NCBI RefSeq assembly: GCF_000188155.2
Contig: NZ_KE124774.1
Span: forward strand, 2,610,356 to 2,674,355
Length of the DNA: 64,000 nucleotides
Source: Methylocystis sp. ATCC 49242
GTDB lineage: Bacteria; Pseudomonadota; Alphaproteobacteria; Rhizobiales; Beijerinckiaceae
Reading direction: 5' to 3'
Below the pieces are notes generated by a model. The model was not told where the DNA came from and did no database searches. It saw only the letters and a program-made list of their open reading frames with translations. Every line of letters starts with the position of its first letter. Within the stretch, counting starts at the first letter, position 1. The translations under genes and the position numbers were made by a program. This document shows positions 9,166 to 18,614 of the stretch, one piece after another.

Positions 9166-9477
9166 CGGCGATAGTGTCCGCTTGTAATAGAAGTGGACAC
9201 GATCATCGTGCCACCTGCCAGGCAGCTATCTCAAAAACTGCGATCAACGCCAGGCGGCCGCCGCCGGAGGAATACGGAAATCCTGACAGTCTCCCGGCTG
9301 CATTTCGCAACCGAGGACATGCTGGGTAGCGGAACTCGTTGATATTTATCCCGCCTCTGTTCGCCCGAAGAAGTCCCGGCGAGTAGAAGGACCGCACGAA
9401 GCGCGCCGACCTCGTTCAAGGCTGCGACCTTGCTTTATACAAATCGTTCCAGACCCGGGACATCCCCACTTTGAAAT

Positions 9478-10875
9478 CTACTTCGTGGCCTTACGGTGAC
9501 GCATAATCACGGCGTCTTGGTAACCGAAAACACAAGGTATGATGTCGACAATATCAATAATTCGCCCCCAGCGCCGTCGAGTATTTTCAGAACTCTGATT
9601 CGCCTGAATATAATACCCGTCGCCACCTATGTCGCGGTCATACTCAGAAGCCTGCTCATGTTCAACGAACCCTCGGTCACGCCAGGTATTGAGGTGCTTT
9701 CGCGATATCCAGCGACTACCGAAGGCAAGTGCACCACTGCCGCAAGTCGTGAGGATCAAGACACCATCCGGAGAGAGAATGCGCGCAAGCTCTCGAAGCC
9801 ATGCTTCCTGCTGAGACTCGCGAATGTGAGTCATTACTGAGATGCCATAAATGAGATCGACACTTTGATCCGGCAAGTCAATTTTCGCGTCAAGGTCCGT
9901 CCTAATAGGCGTGATAGAAGGCAAGTGTTCGCGCATCCAATTCAAATTTAGATCATCAATCTCAGCTCCGAAGACTCGACTGTCGGGGAAATCTTTATGG
10001 AAATGTCGAACAACGCGCCCAAAACCGCACCCCCAATCCAGAACTCGGGTAGCTGATCCCAGATGAAGATAGCGAGATGCCAGATTAATCACTCGTCGAT
10101 AGTCAGTGAAACCAGTGATCATTGCACCGATGGTCGAACTCAATTGTTGCACTCGTTTCACGCTGAAATCACTAGGAAAATTCTGAAATGAGCGCAAATC
10201 CTTCGGCAGGGAAATATTTCGCAATTTAGTCCGCGCCTCTTCTTCGCCTTTGACGCGAAAATAAAACTCGAAAAATGACGAAGGATCCGCGCTTTGGGCG
10301 AGGTTAATGTCGATGCGGAACCCTATGTAGGGAGAACCTGGGTAATACCAATAGAATTCTTCCGCGCTCGGCGTGTAAACTGGCCAATGCCATTTAAAAG
10401 CGACGCCATTTTGCCCTATGCACTCCAAATCCTGATACCGCCCATTCGGCGGTAGAACGATGCCCGAAATAGCAAGGATTCCTTGTTGGAACTCGAATCC
10501 ATCCACGCCGCAAAATATATCCGAGCATAGATCTAGGATCTCGCCCGCCGGAATTGATTGACTATTGATAGCCAGTTTCTGCCTTTCCGCACCGCTCGCG
10601 ATAATGGTCCCGTCTTCCGTCACGACATTAATTTTACCGAAAGCTGGTACCACCTCGCTTACGGGAACAGGAAGAACAAAACCACAGTATGGATGTGATG
10701 ACTTTCCACTAGCCACAACATCTGGCCTAAACAGTTCAGCTCTTGCTACGCTCAAAATCCTCTTGTCGTCAACAAGACGAAGAATGACGGTCGTGTCGCC
10801 GTCATTCCGCGGAACAAAGCCGGATGCGCCAGTGCTATCAAAACGCTCCACAGAGACAGAAGGATCTTTCATCAT
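9478..10875 (-). CDS. Two-part protein ending in a class I SAM-dependent methyltransferase
   Basis: A 465-residue protein. The C-terminal half (about 240-430) is a Rossmann methyltransferase: motif I is RVLDWGCGFGRVVRHF, followed by an acidic loop (GAEIDDLNLNWM), PDQSVDLIYGISVMTHI and LARILSPDGVLILTT. The N-terminal 230 residues are beta-rich and unrecognised; they may be a substrate or glycan-binding part. It lies 45 bp downstream of the GSCFA gene on the same strand and opposite a glycosyltransferase, so methylation of a surface glycan is a reasonable guess. Codon use is less GC-rich than in the flanking ICE. A second ATG three bases into the gene is an equally good start. Confidence 0.8.
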   Translation of the reverse strand: MMKDPSVSVERFDSTGASGFVPRNDGDTTVILRLVDDKRILSVARAELFRPDVVASGKSSHPYCGFVLPVPVSEVVPAFGKINVVTEDGTIIASGAERQKLAINSQSIPAGEILDLCSDIFCGVDGFEFQQGILAISGIVLPPNGRYQDLECIGQNGVAFKWHWPVYTPSAEEFYWYYPGSPYIGFRIDINLAQSADPSSFFEFYFRVKGEEEARTKLRNISLPKDLRSFQNFPSDFSVKRVQQLSSTIGAMITGFTDYRRVINLASRYLHLGSATRVLDWGCGFGRVVRHFHKDFPDSRVFGAEIDDLNLNWMREHLPSITPIRTDLDAKIDLPDQSVDLIYGISVMTHIRESQQEAWLRELARILSPDGVLILTTCGSGALAFGSRWISRKHLNTWRDRGFVEHEQASEYDRDIGGDGYYIQANQSSENTRRRWGRIIDIVDIIPCVFGYQDAVIMRHRKATK

Positions 10876-10919
10876 TTTTTATGCTCTAAGTTTATTTTCG
10901 AAGGGATTGGGTGCCGGCT

Positions 10920-12734
10920 TTATTGTGACCCGGATGCAACTGGAACATCCTGTTCAATCCCTCTGTCGACAGGATCGGGATTTCTATCGCCCGAATTGCA
11001 CGCAGCTGCCATCTGGCAAGTCGAAGCGAGTTGCAACAACCCGCCGTGCTCTGGGTTAGCCGCCACAAGACGCTCGACGAGCGACCTTGCATCTCGGATC
11101 CTGCCTAGAGTCAAAAGCTCGCTAACCAATGGGTGCAAATATTCGCTAGTGGATCCATCGGTAGCGAGCGATCGAAGCAATTGCATCCCTTCCGCACGGC
11201 ATTCGCCTTCAATAAGGAGATGGGCCAACTTCAGCCTAGCATCTTCATGCAGCGGATCCTCTCTGAGCACCGTTCGTAGGAGACGCTCTTGATCTTTGCT
11301 CCGTCCCAGCTTTTCGTGGACGCTCGCGAGCATCCATGCTGTGGATACGTCTACCGGCATAACCTCCTCGGCTTTGTGAAGGAGCCAATCTAAATCGTCC
11401 ACTCGACCCGAAACATCGAGTACATGTATCCAACTCGACAGACTGTCCGTCGATCGCGTACCTAGTTTCAGTGCCTCTTCCTGACGGCGCGACGCCAAGT
11501 CCTCCAATCCGACAGCTCGGAGTCCTTTAGAGAGTCGCAAATTTAAATCTGTATCGACATTTACAGCACGGGCATTCATGGCCCTGACCAAATCGACGTC
11601 CTGTCGCCGGGCAGCCAATTCAGCCGCACAGACAAAAAACTCAAGGGGTTGATCTGGCAAATTATCAATCGGCAATTTTTCGAAGACGGAACAAGCGTTT
11701 TCCCAATCCCCCGCGTTCGCCAGCGTTATTAGGCGATACATCTTTTCTATTAACGAAAAATCTCGCGCTGCGTCAGGAACGTAAGACTCGGTTACTCGCA
11801 CCATTATAGAACCGACAAAGCTAGGATCGACGTGTATTAGATCGTCCATCCACACCTTACGTTCTTTAGTGAGCATGATGCTCTCGAACGATGGGAAATA
11901 GTCTACGTTCGGATTTGATTCTGAAACAGAACCCGCGACCGCCCTCAGGACACTCTTGGAATAGGTATTAGCAACTATTACGTCGTCACTTGTAAATGTT
12001 CGCGCCAGCGGAACGGGCGATGTTGTCAAAAGAATGTTCGTCGGATTATCCCTGTTTATAATTTCAATCGCATCTGTAATACACTGCAGTGCTTCATTAT
12101 AATCGATCCGTCGAAATTGAAATCTTTCGGGGTTTCGAAGAACGCCTCTACTAAGGTCTACGTACATGCCTGTCTCTGTATCTTTCCAGCACTCGATATG
12201 GCCAAGCGTAATAACCACCGCATCGCAATCAAAAGCACTCTGATAAAGGCTATAGATCAAACGTCGTTCCGCCAATGCTTGCTCAAGTGTGATCCCATAC
12301 TCTTTCGGTGTCAATCTGGATAGATCATAGACAAGGCCGCTTCCGGCATCTAAAAGCAGCGGTTCGATGTCATCGAGATGCACGGTGTCATCTCGGTCCA
12401 TAATCTTGCGGGTCCATTCGAGCTCTTGAAAAATCGAAGGTGGCGTGTAGCGATTGAGCATGTTTATGCCGTTGCCGACAAATAGGTCCGGATGCTGGCC
12501 GTAGAAATCAAAGACTGGGATCTGGAATCCTAGATCGCACAACGCTCGCTCAATGCTGCGCGCGAAACAGCTACCGATTGTGAATACACGAGAACCAGGA
12601 TCAAACTTAAATTTGGGCTGCAACACTGGCCAGCATTGGGGCTCCAAACGATTCGGCCCATTTCTAGATGGCCACAAAGCACGGCCTTTGTCCGACGCGT
12701 TCGATATCGCCTGTCTAACGTCCAAATCCATCAT
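10920..12734 (-). CDS. GSCFA-domain protein with C-terminal TPR-like repeats
   Basis: About 604 residues. The N-terminal 300 form a GSCFA domain, an SGNH-like fold found in polysaccharide clusters; the signature TIGSCFARSIE is close to the start and YFPSFESIML is further on. From about residue 330 the chain is alpha-helical with repeats such as AWMLASVHEKLGRSKDQERLLRTVLREDPLHEDARLKLAHLL, typical of TPRs. I placed the start at the ATG at 12734; a GTG at 12797 would add 21 residues with no family counterpart. It probably modifies or handles a cell-surface glycan with the neighbouring methyltransferase. Nothing coding is seen from 12798 to 13031. Confidence 0.8.
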   Translation of the reverse strand: MMDLDVRQAISNASDKGRALWPSRNGPNRLEPQCWPVLQPKFKFDPGSRVFTIGSCFARSIERALCDLGFQIPVFDFYGQHPDLFVGNGINMLNRYTPPSIFQELEWTRKIMDRDDTVHLDDIEPLLLDAGSGLVYDLSRLTPKEYGITLEQALAERRLIYSLYQSAFDCDAVVITLGHIECWKDTETGMYVDLSRGVLRNPERFQFRRIDYNEALQCITDAIEIINRDNPTNILLTTSPVPLARTFTSDDVIVANTYSKSVLRAVAGSVSESNPNVDYFPSFESIMLTKERKVWMDDLIHVDPSFVGSIMVRVTESYVPDAARDFSLIEKMYRLITLANAGDWENACSVFEKLPIDNLPDQPLEFFVCAAELAARRQDVDLVRAMNARAVNVDTDLNLRLSKGLRAVGLEDLASRRQEEALKLGTRSTDSLSSWIHVLDVSGRVDDLDWLLHKAEEVMPVDVSTAWMLASVHEKLGRSKDQERLLRTVLREDPLHEDARLKLAHLLIEGECRAEGMQLLRSLATDGSTSEYLHPLVSELLTLGRIRDARSLVERLVAANPEHGGLLQLASTCQMAAACNSGDRNPDPVDRGIEQDVPVASGSQ

Positions 12735-13031
12735 TGCACCCGATTGCGACCATCTTTTCCCGCGCAACCCAAAATGTAGTAGGCGGGCCAGCGACACTAC
12801 AGATAACCCATGAAGCCTTTCAGCGTTCGCTCCAGAAACAGCACTCGTGCCCAGTTACACCGCGTTTCAATCACGGAGATTTATCCGGCCGCTCAAGTGC
12901 AATTGCTAAAAACACGCTGACCGCTGCGGATGGTAACACAATTTATGTCGCTGTAAATCTTGAGCCGAACTGATTGATCGAATCGACGGGGAATCCTCCT
13001 ACCGAATCAGAAAATCACGAGCGCGCTCTGG

Positions 13032-13574
13032 CTATGAAGCCTCAGCAGGTTGTCCTCGGAAAGACCGAGGGGGGCTGATTGGCGTTTGATATTTTATTCC
13101 GCCATGCGTGCGATGCCGGTTGTAACTGTGCATCCAGACGGGAAGCTCATCGACGCGGCGATCGAATGACGCATAGGCGGGTCGCATAAGCGCATTCGTG
13201 TGAGGCAGTTTGAATGAAACGCTCGGCGTTGCCGTTGGTCCTGGGCGTGTTTGAGAACGCGGCTTGGTGTTGCCGCGCTGACGACTGAGACCTTGGCGAT
13301 ATGCTTTTCCGGTGAAGCGCTGACAGTGCAGCGCCACGATCTCATCGATCCCGGCGTGCGGCGTGGGTTTCCGTAGCCGTTGCAGGCGCGACGAACGATC
13401 GGACAGCCCTTCCGCGCAGGCCTGCTTGAGCCGCTCGGTCCATTTGCGGGCGTTGTTGGCGTAAACGTGAAAGGCGTTGGTGACTTGCGAAATCGATTGG
13501 TCGCCGTCCAGCAAACGGTACGCCAATTCCGCTCTACCAAGCGGCGTCAAACGGGCATGCTTGAAGATATACAT
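13032..13574 (-). pseudogene. IS481-family transposase with large internal deletion
   Basis: The N-terminal DNA-binding part of an IS481 transposase (ARLTPLGRAELAYRLLDGD...NARKWTERLKQACAEGL) is joined to the extreme C-terminus (ELPVWMHSYNRHRTHGGIKYQTPIS). Most of the DDE core is missing. The 3' part also runs in a second frame, so the remnant is both deleted and frameshifted. It separates the two glycan gene groups. The 195 bp between it and the glycosyltransferase hold no gene and should carry that gene's promoter. Confidence 0.8.
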
Positions 13575-13769
13575 CCCGACCTCCGCGAAAAATCAAGCTT
13601 TGCAGCGCGGCTTTGCTTGGTCTGGGCCGGAAGGACAACCTATAGAAAGCTCACCTCTAACCGATAGGGTCTGGCGTATCAGTTGAGTTCGACCACAGGT
13701 GACATTATCCGTATAACATTGTAAATGTCATAAGGCATCGCGGCGACAGGCAGATAGAGAAATCTTGAG

Positions 13770-16010
13770 ATGCATAATCGATTAAGCGTCAATAAATTGG
13801 ATCCAGCAGCTTGTGAAAACATCTCCGACGGCCAGCCAAAGGAATGCGCGATTGGATCAAACCCCCTAATGCCTATGGTCGCGTTCGAAGCAGACGAGTC
13901 GGCTGCGCGTGTCGATCCGTTCGACGCACGGGAAGAATGCAACGTGATCGGATTGGAGCCGGCGCGATCCCAAGGGGCTCTCGGCGAAGACGAATTGCAA
14001 AGGCAAATTGAAATACTGGAGCGCGCACTTATCACTCGGGATGAAGAGATCGAGCGACTGACGCGCCATACAGTGATGATCGATCAGTCAGTGTCGAGCA
14101 TGGTTGCAGGCGTACTTTCTTATCTGATGCCCAGAAGGCAGCGCAAGAGCGTCAACCCACTATTTAACGAGCCGTGGTACTTTAGTACCTACCCCGAGAT
14201 TCGCGAACTTGGCCTTGACCCGTACTTTCACTATTTACGAATTGGGGGGTTTAGCGGCTATAATCCTAACCCTCTCTTCGACTCGGCTTGGTATTTACGC
14301 GAATATGCCGATGTTCGCGCGAGTCTGATAAATCCATTAGAACATTACTATCTCTCTGGAGTTACAGAAGGTAGAGATCCTTCCCCCTCCTTTGGAGACG
14401 ATCCAGGCATCCCTGATTTTTTTTATAATTCATATCACCGCTTACTCTCACGGCCAGATATTGACCCGGCATGCCCACTCGGAATTATACGCAAAGAATT
14501 CGATAAGCAATTTTACATCGCTCGCTACTTAAATGCTCCTGAAAATAGGAAATGGCGTGCCTGGCCTTTTTTGCATTATTTCTACATTGGAGCACGACAC
14601 GGCTACTCGCCAAATGACTCGTTCTCGGAGGAGTTTTATGTCAACCTTTACAAGGATGTGCGCGAGGCCATCGCTCGTAAGGAAATCCGTAGCGGGTTTT
14701 GGCATTATCTTGCCACCGGGAAGAAAGAGGGCAGATCCTGTCGGCACAAGCTTTCGGAAGCGCTTGAGTGGGCGCTTCCGGGGGTTACACAACCCCTGCT
14801 GCGTGCTCGCGCAGCAGATATTGAGGCACGAATCAAGCCGGTGACTATGCGTAAACGGGAGGACGGACTTCGGAAACTTTTCGTCTTCATGCCCAATTTT
14901 AACCCTGATATAGCCTTTGGAGGTTATCGAGCATTGTTTGAGTTGTTGCGTGGGCTAACGCGTTATTGCGAAAAGTTGAATTTGATAATCGAAATCGTTG
15001 TTACTGCAGAATTGGCAGCTAATAAGCAATATTTCCTATGGCGAACGGAAGGCAGTCATTTACAAGAGCTGTTTATCGACGTTGATGTTTATGGGCTTAG
15101 AGAGAGGAGTTATCTATCGTTGGGTCCCAGAGATCGGTTCCTGTGTTATTCGAGCCTCGATGCTATGATCGCTTCCCCTTTGGCCGCATTGACTGATGAA
15201 CCAAGGGTCCTTGCACTCGTACAGGAATATGAACCAATTTTCCATGAACATTCCGCAATATATGCGCTCTGTAGCTCAGGCTTCGATGTGCCCTCGTACC
15301 CCGTGTTCAATTCGTCTGCGCTTGCATCGTACTTTCGAAGCCACAAATTGGGGATATTCAAACACAAAGCCAATGCAGTTGAGAAAAAAGACTTTGCTGT
15401 ATTTGAGCATGTCTTGAATTGTCTTCCGAGGCAGTCACTTGATTCCATGCGGGCACGGAAGGAACGTCTGTGTGTGGTCTATGCTCGCCCCGAGGCGCAT
15501 GCCGCTCGCAATCTCTATGAATTTATCGAAATTACGCTGAAGCAACTTTGCCAGGCCGGGCACTTCGGAGCGAACTGGCGATTTGTAGGTTTGGGATGCC
15601 TATCGCCCTTACAACCGGTAGAGTTGGGCGGCGGCCATCATCTGGAGTTTATCGAAAAAATGCCCGAGGACGAATACAAGCGTTTCGCTTCGACGATCGA
15701 TCTAGGGATTAGTCTGATGCTAGCCCCCCATCCAAGCGTCGTTCCATTTGAATTGGCTACGACCGGAGCCGTGGTGGTAACAAATACCTACGATAATCGA
15801 CCGAAAGAGTTTTTCACTGCAATTTCGACGAATATTATCTCTGTTGAACCGACCTTACGAGGACTGTCAGCTGGAATTATTTATGCACTTGAAAAGGTTG
15901 AGAATTTTCAGTCGCGATGGAACAATACTTACATTCCCAAGACGCATACGTGGGCATCGCTGTTCGACGAAACATTTATCTCGTCTACCATCGCAAGAAT
16001 CTTGGAGTAA
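13770..16010 (+). CDS. WsaF-like family glycosyltransferase with N-terminal surface-glycan repeats
   Basis: A 746-residue protein. After a disordered start and a short coiled coil (about 65-100), residues 120-310 carry repeated modules of the type NPLFNEPWYFSTYPEIRE...PYFHYLRIGGFSGYNPNPLFD. These are frequent in large rhamnan and surface-polysaccharide glycosyltransferases. The C-terminal 380 residues resemble the WsaF rhamnosyltransferase (GT4-like): LFVFMPNFNPDIAFGGYRALFELL starts the first Rossmann domain, and VPFELATTGAVVVTN is the sugar-nucleotide-binding region with its conserved E. It is divergent from the methyltransferase/GSCFA pair and probably works on the same surface glycan. Confidence 0.82.
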   Translation: MHNRLSVNKLDPAACENISDGQPKECAIGSNPLMPMVAFEADESAARVDPFDAREECNVIGLEPARSQGALGEDELQRQIEILERALITRDEEIERLTRHTVMIDQSVSSMVAGVLSYLMPRRQRKSVNPLFNEPWYFSTYPEIRELGLDPYFHYLRIGGFSGYNPNPLFDSAWYLREYADVRASLINPLEHYYLSGVTEGRDPSPSFGDDPGIPDFFYNSYHRLLSRPDIDPACPLGIIRKEFDKQFYIARYLNAPENRKWRAWPFLHYFYIGARHGYSPNDSFSEEFYVNLYKDVREAIARKEIRSGFWHYLATGKKEGRSCRHKLSEALEWALPGVTQPLLRARAADIEARIKPVTMRKREDGLRKLFVFMPNFNPDIAFGGYRALFELLRGLTRYCEKLNLIIEIVVTAELAANKQYFLWRTEGSHLQELFIDVDVYGLRERSYLSLGPRDRFLCYSSLDAMIASPLAALTDEPRVLALVQEYEPIFHEHSAIYALCSSGFDVPSYPVFNSSALASYFRSHKLGIFKHKANAVEKKDFAVFEHVLNCLPRQSLDSMRARKERLCVVYARPEAHAARNLYEFIEITLKQLCQAGHFGANWRFVGLGCLSPLQPVELGGGHHLEFIEKMPEDEYKRFASTIDLGISLMLAPHPSVVPFELATTGAVVVTNTYDNRPKEFFTAISTNIISVEPTLRGLSAGIIYALEKVENFQSRWNNTYIPKTHTWASLFDETFISSTIARILE

Positions 16011-16016
16011 GGTAGG

Positions 16017-16230
16017 CTTATTGGGAAGTTCTGCCCGAAAGCCGAGTTTACTGACGACGAAATAAAAGCTGTCGTCGACGAGCTTGATGCTGGGGGACCT
16101 TTTCCTGCTCCCACAGGCAGTAGTAATGGCTGCTCGATCTTCCAGGAGCGAAATGTGTTGCTCATGGACAAGCAGAATCACAAGCGCTCTCGCCGCGCCT
16201 CCAAAATTAAAGATTTCTCCGACACGCTCC
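16017..16230 (+). pseudogene. Unidentified gene fragment cut by IS630
   Basis: A frame starting with IGKFCPKAEFTDDE and running through ELDAGGPFPAP and DKQNHKRSRRASKIKDF stays open to the left end of the IS630 copy at 16231. It has no start codon of its own, and the frame does not resume on the other side of the element. I do not recognise the protein. It looks like a piece of a gene broken by successive insertions. Confidence 0.35.
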
Positions 16231-17277
16231 TAGAGCGGTTTCCACTCAAAGCGGCTCATATCCTGCAGCGGCGAAGAAGTTGGCGCATTCGGTTGGCGTG
16301 AACTCATTGAGTAGAGCGCCGATCCTGTTCCACAAGGTGTCGACGTTGCGCTCGGCGGCTTTTCGCAGCAAGGCTTTGAGCTTGGAGAAGGCCTTTTCGA
16401 TCGGGTTGAAGTCTGGGCTGTAGGGCGGCAGGTAAAGCAGCGTCGCGCCGGCGGCCTCGATCGCCTTTCGCACGCCAGCGCCTTTGTGACTCCCAAGATT
16501 GTCCATCACAACGATGTCGCCCGGTGAGAGCGTCGGGACGAGAACCTGGTCGACATAGGCCTGAAACCATTGGCCGTTGATCGGCCCATCGAGAACCATC
16601 GGTGCCGTCAGGCCACAGAGGCGCAGACCGGCGACGAAGGTTGTCGTTTTCCAATGTCCGTGCGGAACGCTAGAGCGCAGCCGCTCGCCTCTCGGGGCGC
16701 GTCCGTTCTTGCGGGCCATGTTTGTACTCGCCCAAGTCGCGTCGATGAAGACGAGCTTTGAGGGATCGAGGTCGAGCTGGCTGTCGAACCAGTCCTCCCG
16801 GCGCTTCACGATGTCCGGGCGGTCCTGCTCGCTCGCATGGGCGGTCTTTTTTCCAGGTGATGCCGTGGCGATCGAAGAAGCGCCACAGTGCGCCGATGCT
16901 GAAGCGATGGCCGCGCTCGGCAAGTTGCGTCTGAAGCTCTTTCAGAGTGATGTCGCAGGTCTCCTCGACAAGCGACAGGATCAGGCTCTTATGCGCGTCG
17001 ATCCGAGCCGACCAGCGGTCGCCGCCGCGCTTGTAGGAGGCCGGACTACCGGTCTCGTTCTGCCGTTGACACCATCGGATCGCGCTGGCCGCGGAGACGC
17101 CGAAGCGCTCCGCCGCCTGCCGCCGAGACATGCCGCCAGAGACAGCGGCCACGAAGATCGAGCGAAAGAGTCTTCTTCGACATGCCTGCCGGCCTCCTTC
17201 GCCAGCAGACAGTTTGAATCAGACCGACGCCGATTCGGGAATCCCTCGCGATTCAGTCAGACGAGAAACCACATCTA
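16231..17277 (-). mobile_element. IS630-family insertion sequence, 1,047 bp
   Basis: The ends are imperfect inverted repeats: left TAGAGCGGTTTCC and right, read inward, TAGATGTGGTTTC. Each is flanked by TA, the target these elements duplicate. The interior holds one transposase split over two frames on the minus strand. The length is normal for IS630, so this copy may be complete. Confidence 0.8.
16246..17152 (-). CDS. IS630-family transposase, expressed by frameshift
   Basis: The first frame (17152 down to about 16850) gives the paired helix-turn-helix region ([24 protein letters not shown], then [33 protein letters not shown]). The second frame (to 16246) gives the DDE core: [23 protein letters not shown] and [14 protein letters not shown], so all three acidic residues are present. 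The frames join at a run of six A on the coding strand (16847-16852, in codons for WKK), a typical slippage site. Full-length product would be about 300 residues. Confidence 0.85.
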
Positions 17278-17376
17278 GCGAGCCGCCTGACACCGAACTG
17301 GATGGCGGCCAGCGTAACGAAGGTCGCGAGGGTTTCAGCGAGGTTTTCGCAATCCTTGGCAAAGGCGGCCCGCCGT
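17278..17376 (-). pseudogene. C-terminal remnant of an IS5-family transposase
   Basis: Read on the minus strand this stretch gives RRAAFAKDCENLAETLATFVTLA and then AAIQFGVRRL, the characteristic last 35 residues of many IS5-family transposases. Nothing upstream of it belongs to the same gene. It abuts the IS630 right end. The sequence from about 17380 to 17590 holds no recognisable gene. Confidence 0.6.
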
Positions 17377-17597
17377 GCAGAAGCGGGCGGAATAATTCAG
17401 CGGCTGTAGGGCGGTGTCCCTGCTCAAAACTCTGAAAGGTAAGCGAAGCTCTTTCCCCATGACGCTTTCAATGCAGGAGAAGCTTGCAATGCGTTGCGAG
17501 CAGGCATTGCAAGTCTTTGGTGCAAAGATTTGCAAGCGATTGGCGTCAAGCGGGTGAACTGATGGGGTGGATGCCCCCTCCACCCAGCATTGTGAGA

Positions 17598-17944
17598 TGC
17601 TGGAGCGTCGCCGGAGGCGCAGTGAGGAGGACCTTGCCGAAATCGCCAGACACGTCGCGCCCGGCGGTCACGTCGTGCTGACGCTCGATCAGGCCGGATG
17701 GCACATGACGGACAAGCTCGACGTTCAACACAACGTCACGATCCTGCAGCTGCCGGCCAAATGTCCGGAGCTGAACCCGCAGGAGAACATCTGGCAGTTC
17801 ATGCGCGACAACTGGCTCTCAAACCGCGTGTTCACCGGCTACGACGACATCGTCGGCCACTGCTGCGCAGCATGGACGAAACTCACCGATCAGCCATGGC
17901 GCATTATGTCCATCGGCATGCGTGATTGGGTATATCGGTTCTGA
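17598..17944 (+). pseudogene. C-terminal fragment of a second IS630-family transposase
   Basis: About 115 codons give HVVLTLDQAGWHMTDKL (second catalytic Asp), LPAKCPELNPQENIWQFMRDNWL (catalytic Glu) and the tail of the protein. The N-terminal DNA-binding half and the first Asp are missing. It belongs to a different IS630 subgroup from the copy at 16231-17277. Confidence 0.8.
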
Positions 17945-17977
17945 TCCGTGCGGGTTGGTATCACTTGTTGATTTCAT

Positions 17978-18028
17978 TGGTGCCGGTTGAGGGATTCGAA
18001 CTCCCCGACCTACTGATAAAAAATCAGG
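17978..18028 (-). pseudogene. 3' half of a tRNA-Lys(UUU), probable attachment-site scar
   Basis: On the minus strand the 3' CCA, acceptor 3' strand, T-arm (GGGGAGTTCGAATCCCT, imperfect), variable loop and an anticodon stem-loop with seven-base loop TTTTTTA can be traced, but the 5' half (acceptor 5' strand and D-arm) is absent. Such 3' halves are left where an integrase has used a tRNA gene as target. It lies 170 bp from an intact tRNA-Ser. Confidence 0.6.
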
Positions 18029-18197
18029 ACGGCAAACTCTTCCTCACCCGAAAGACAAGCGGGGCCCTTGAGGTCACCTCATCCAATCCGAACCAGCCAG
18101 AGCCGGTGCGATCCAATAAAAAATGTGGGGTGGATTGGTAGGCAGACTACCTATGCGTTATGAAAAGGCAATAAAATCAATGACTTACGCGTACTTC

Positions 18198-18287
18198 TGG
18201 CGGAGGGGGCGGGATTCGAACCCGCGATACGGTTTCCCGCATACACACTTTCCAGGCGTGCGCCTTCAACCACTCGGCCACCCCTCC
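18198..18287 (-). tRNA. tRNA-Ser(GGA)
   Basis: A 90-nt class II tRNA with 7-bp acceptor stem, long variable arm, T-loop GGTTCGAATCC, and encoded CCA (18198-18200 as TGG on the plus strand). The anticodon loop CTGGAAAG gives anticodon GGA, which reads TCC and TCT. The 340 bp between it and the next tRNA hold no gene I can support. Confidence 0.95.
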
Positions 18288-18614
18288 GTTGGCGCGCAAT
18301 ATATTCAGCCGGGCGGAGAACGCAAACCCCTATGAAAATGTCGTGAAAGCCTGTGGAGAGCGTGGGTCGGAGAAATCTGAGACGACCGTGACGCCGCGTG
18401 AAATGGCGGTTTCGGCTCCGAAAATCGCGAATCAGCTGACACTAGGGCTAGGACAGACGTCACCGCACGGATAGTGGGCCGCCAACACGAACGGCGCAAT
18501 TTTCCCCCGATTGAAGGAAGTCGACCCCGATGCGTCGACGCGCGCTTGATCCCTCACTCCCCCCCGTGCTATCTGGCGGCGCGCCACACAGAAGCCGACG
18601 GCCCCAGGGTCGAT

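Noticed and set aside
9203..9419. Two overlapping small frames left of the methyltransferase
   Set aside because: No domain, overlapping in two phases, and next to a decayed IS66; most likely element-end sequence.
18123..18335. Small frame with [17 protein letters not shown] peptide near 18,200
   Set aside because: It is an antisense translation of tRNA-Ser(GGA), a well-known annotation artefact.
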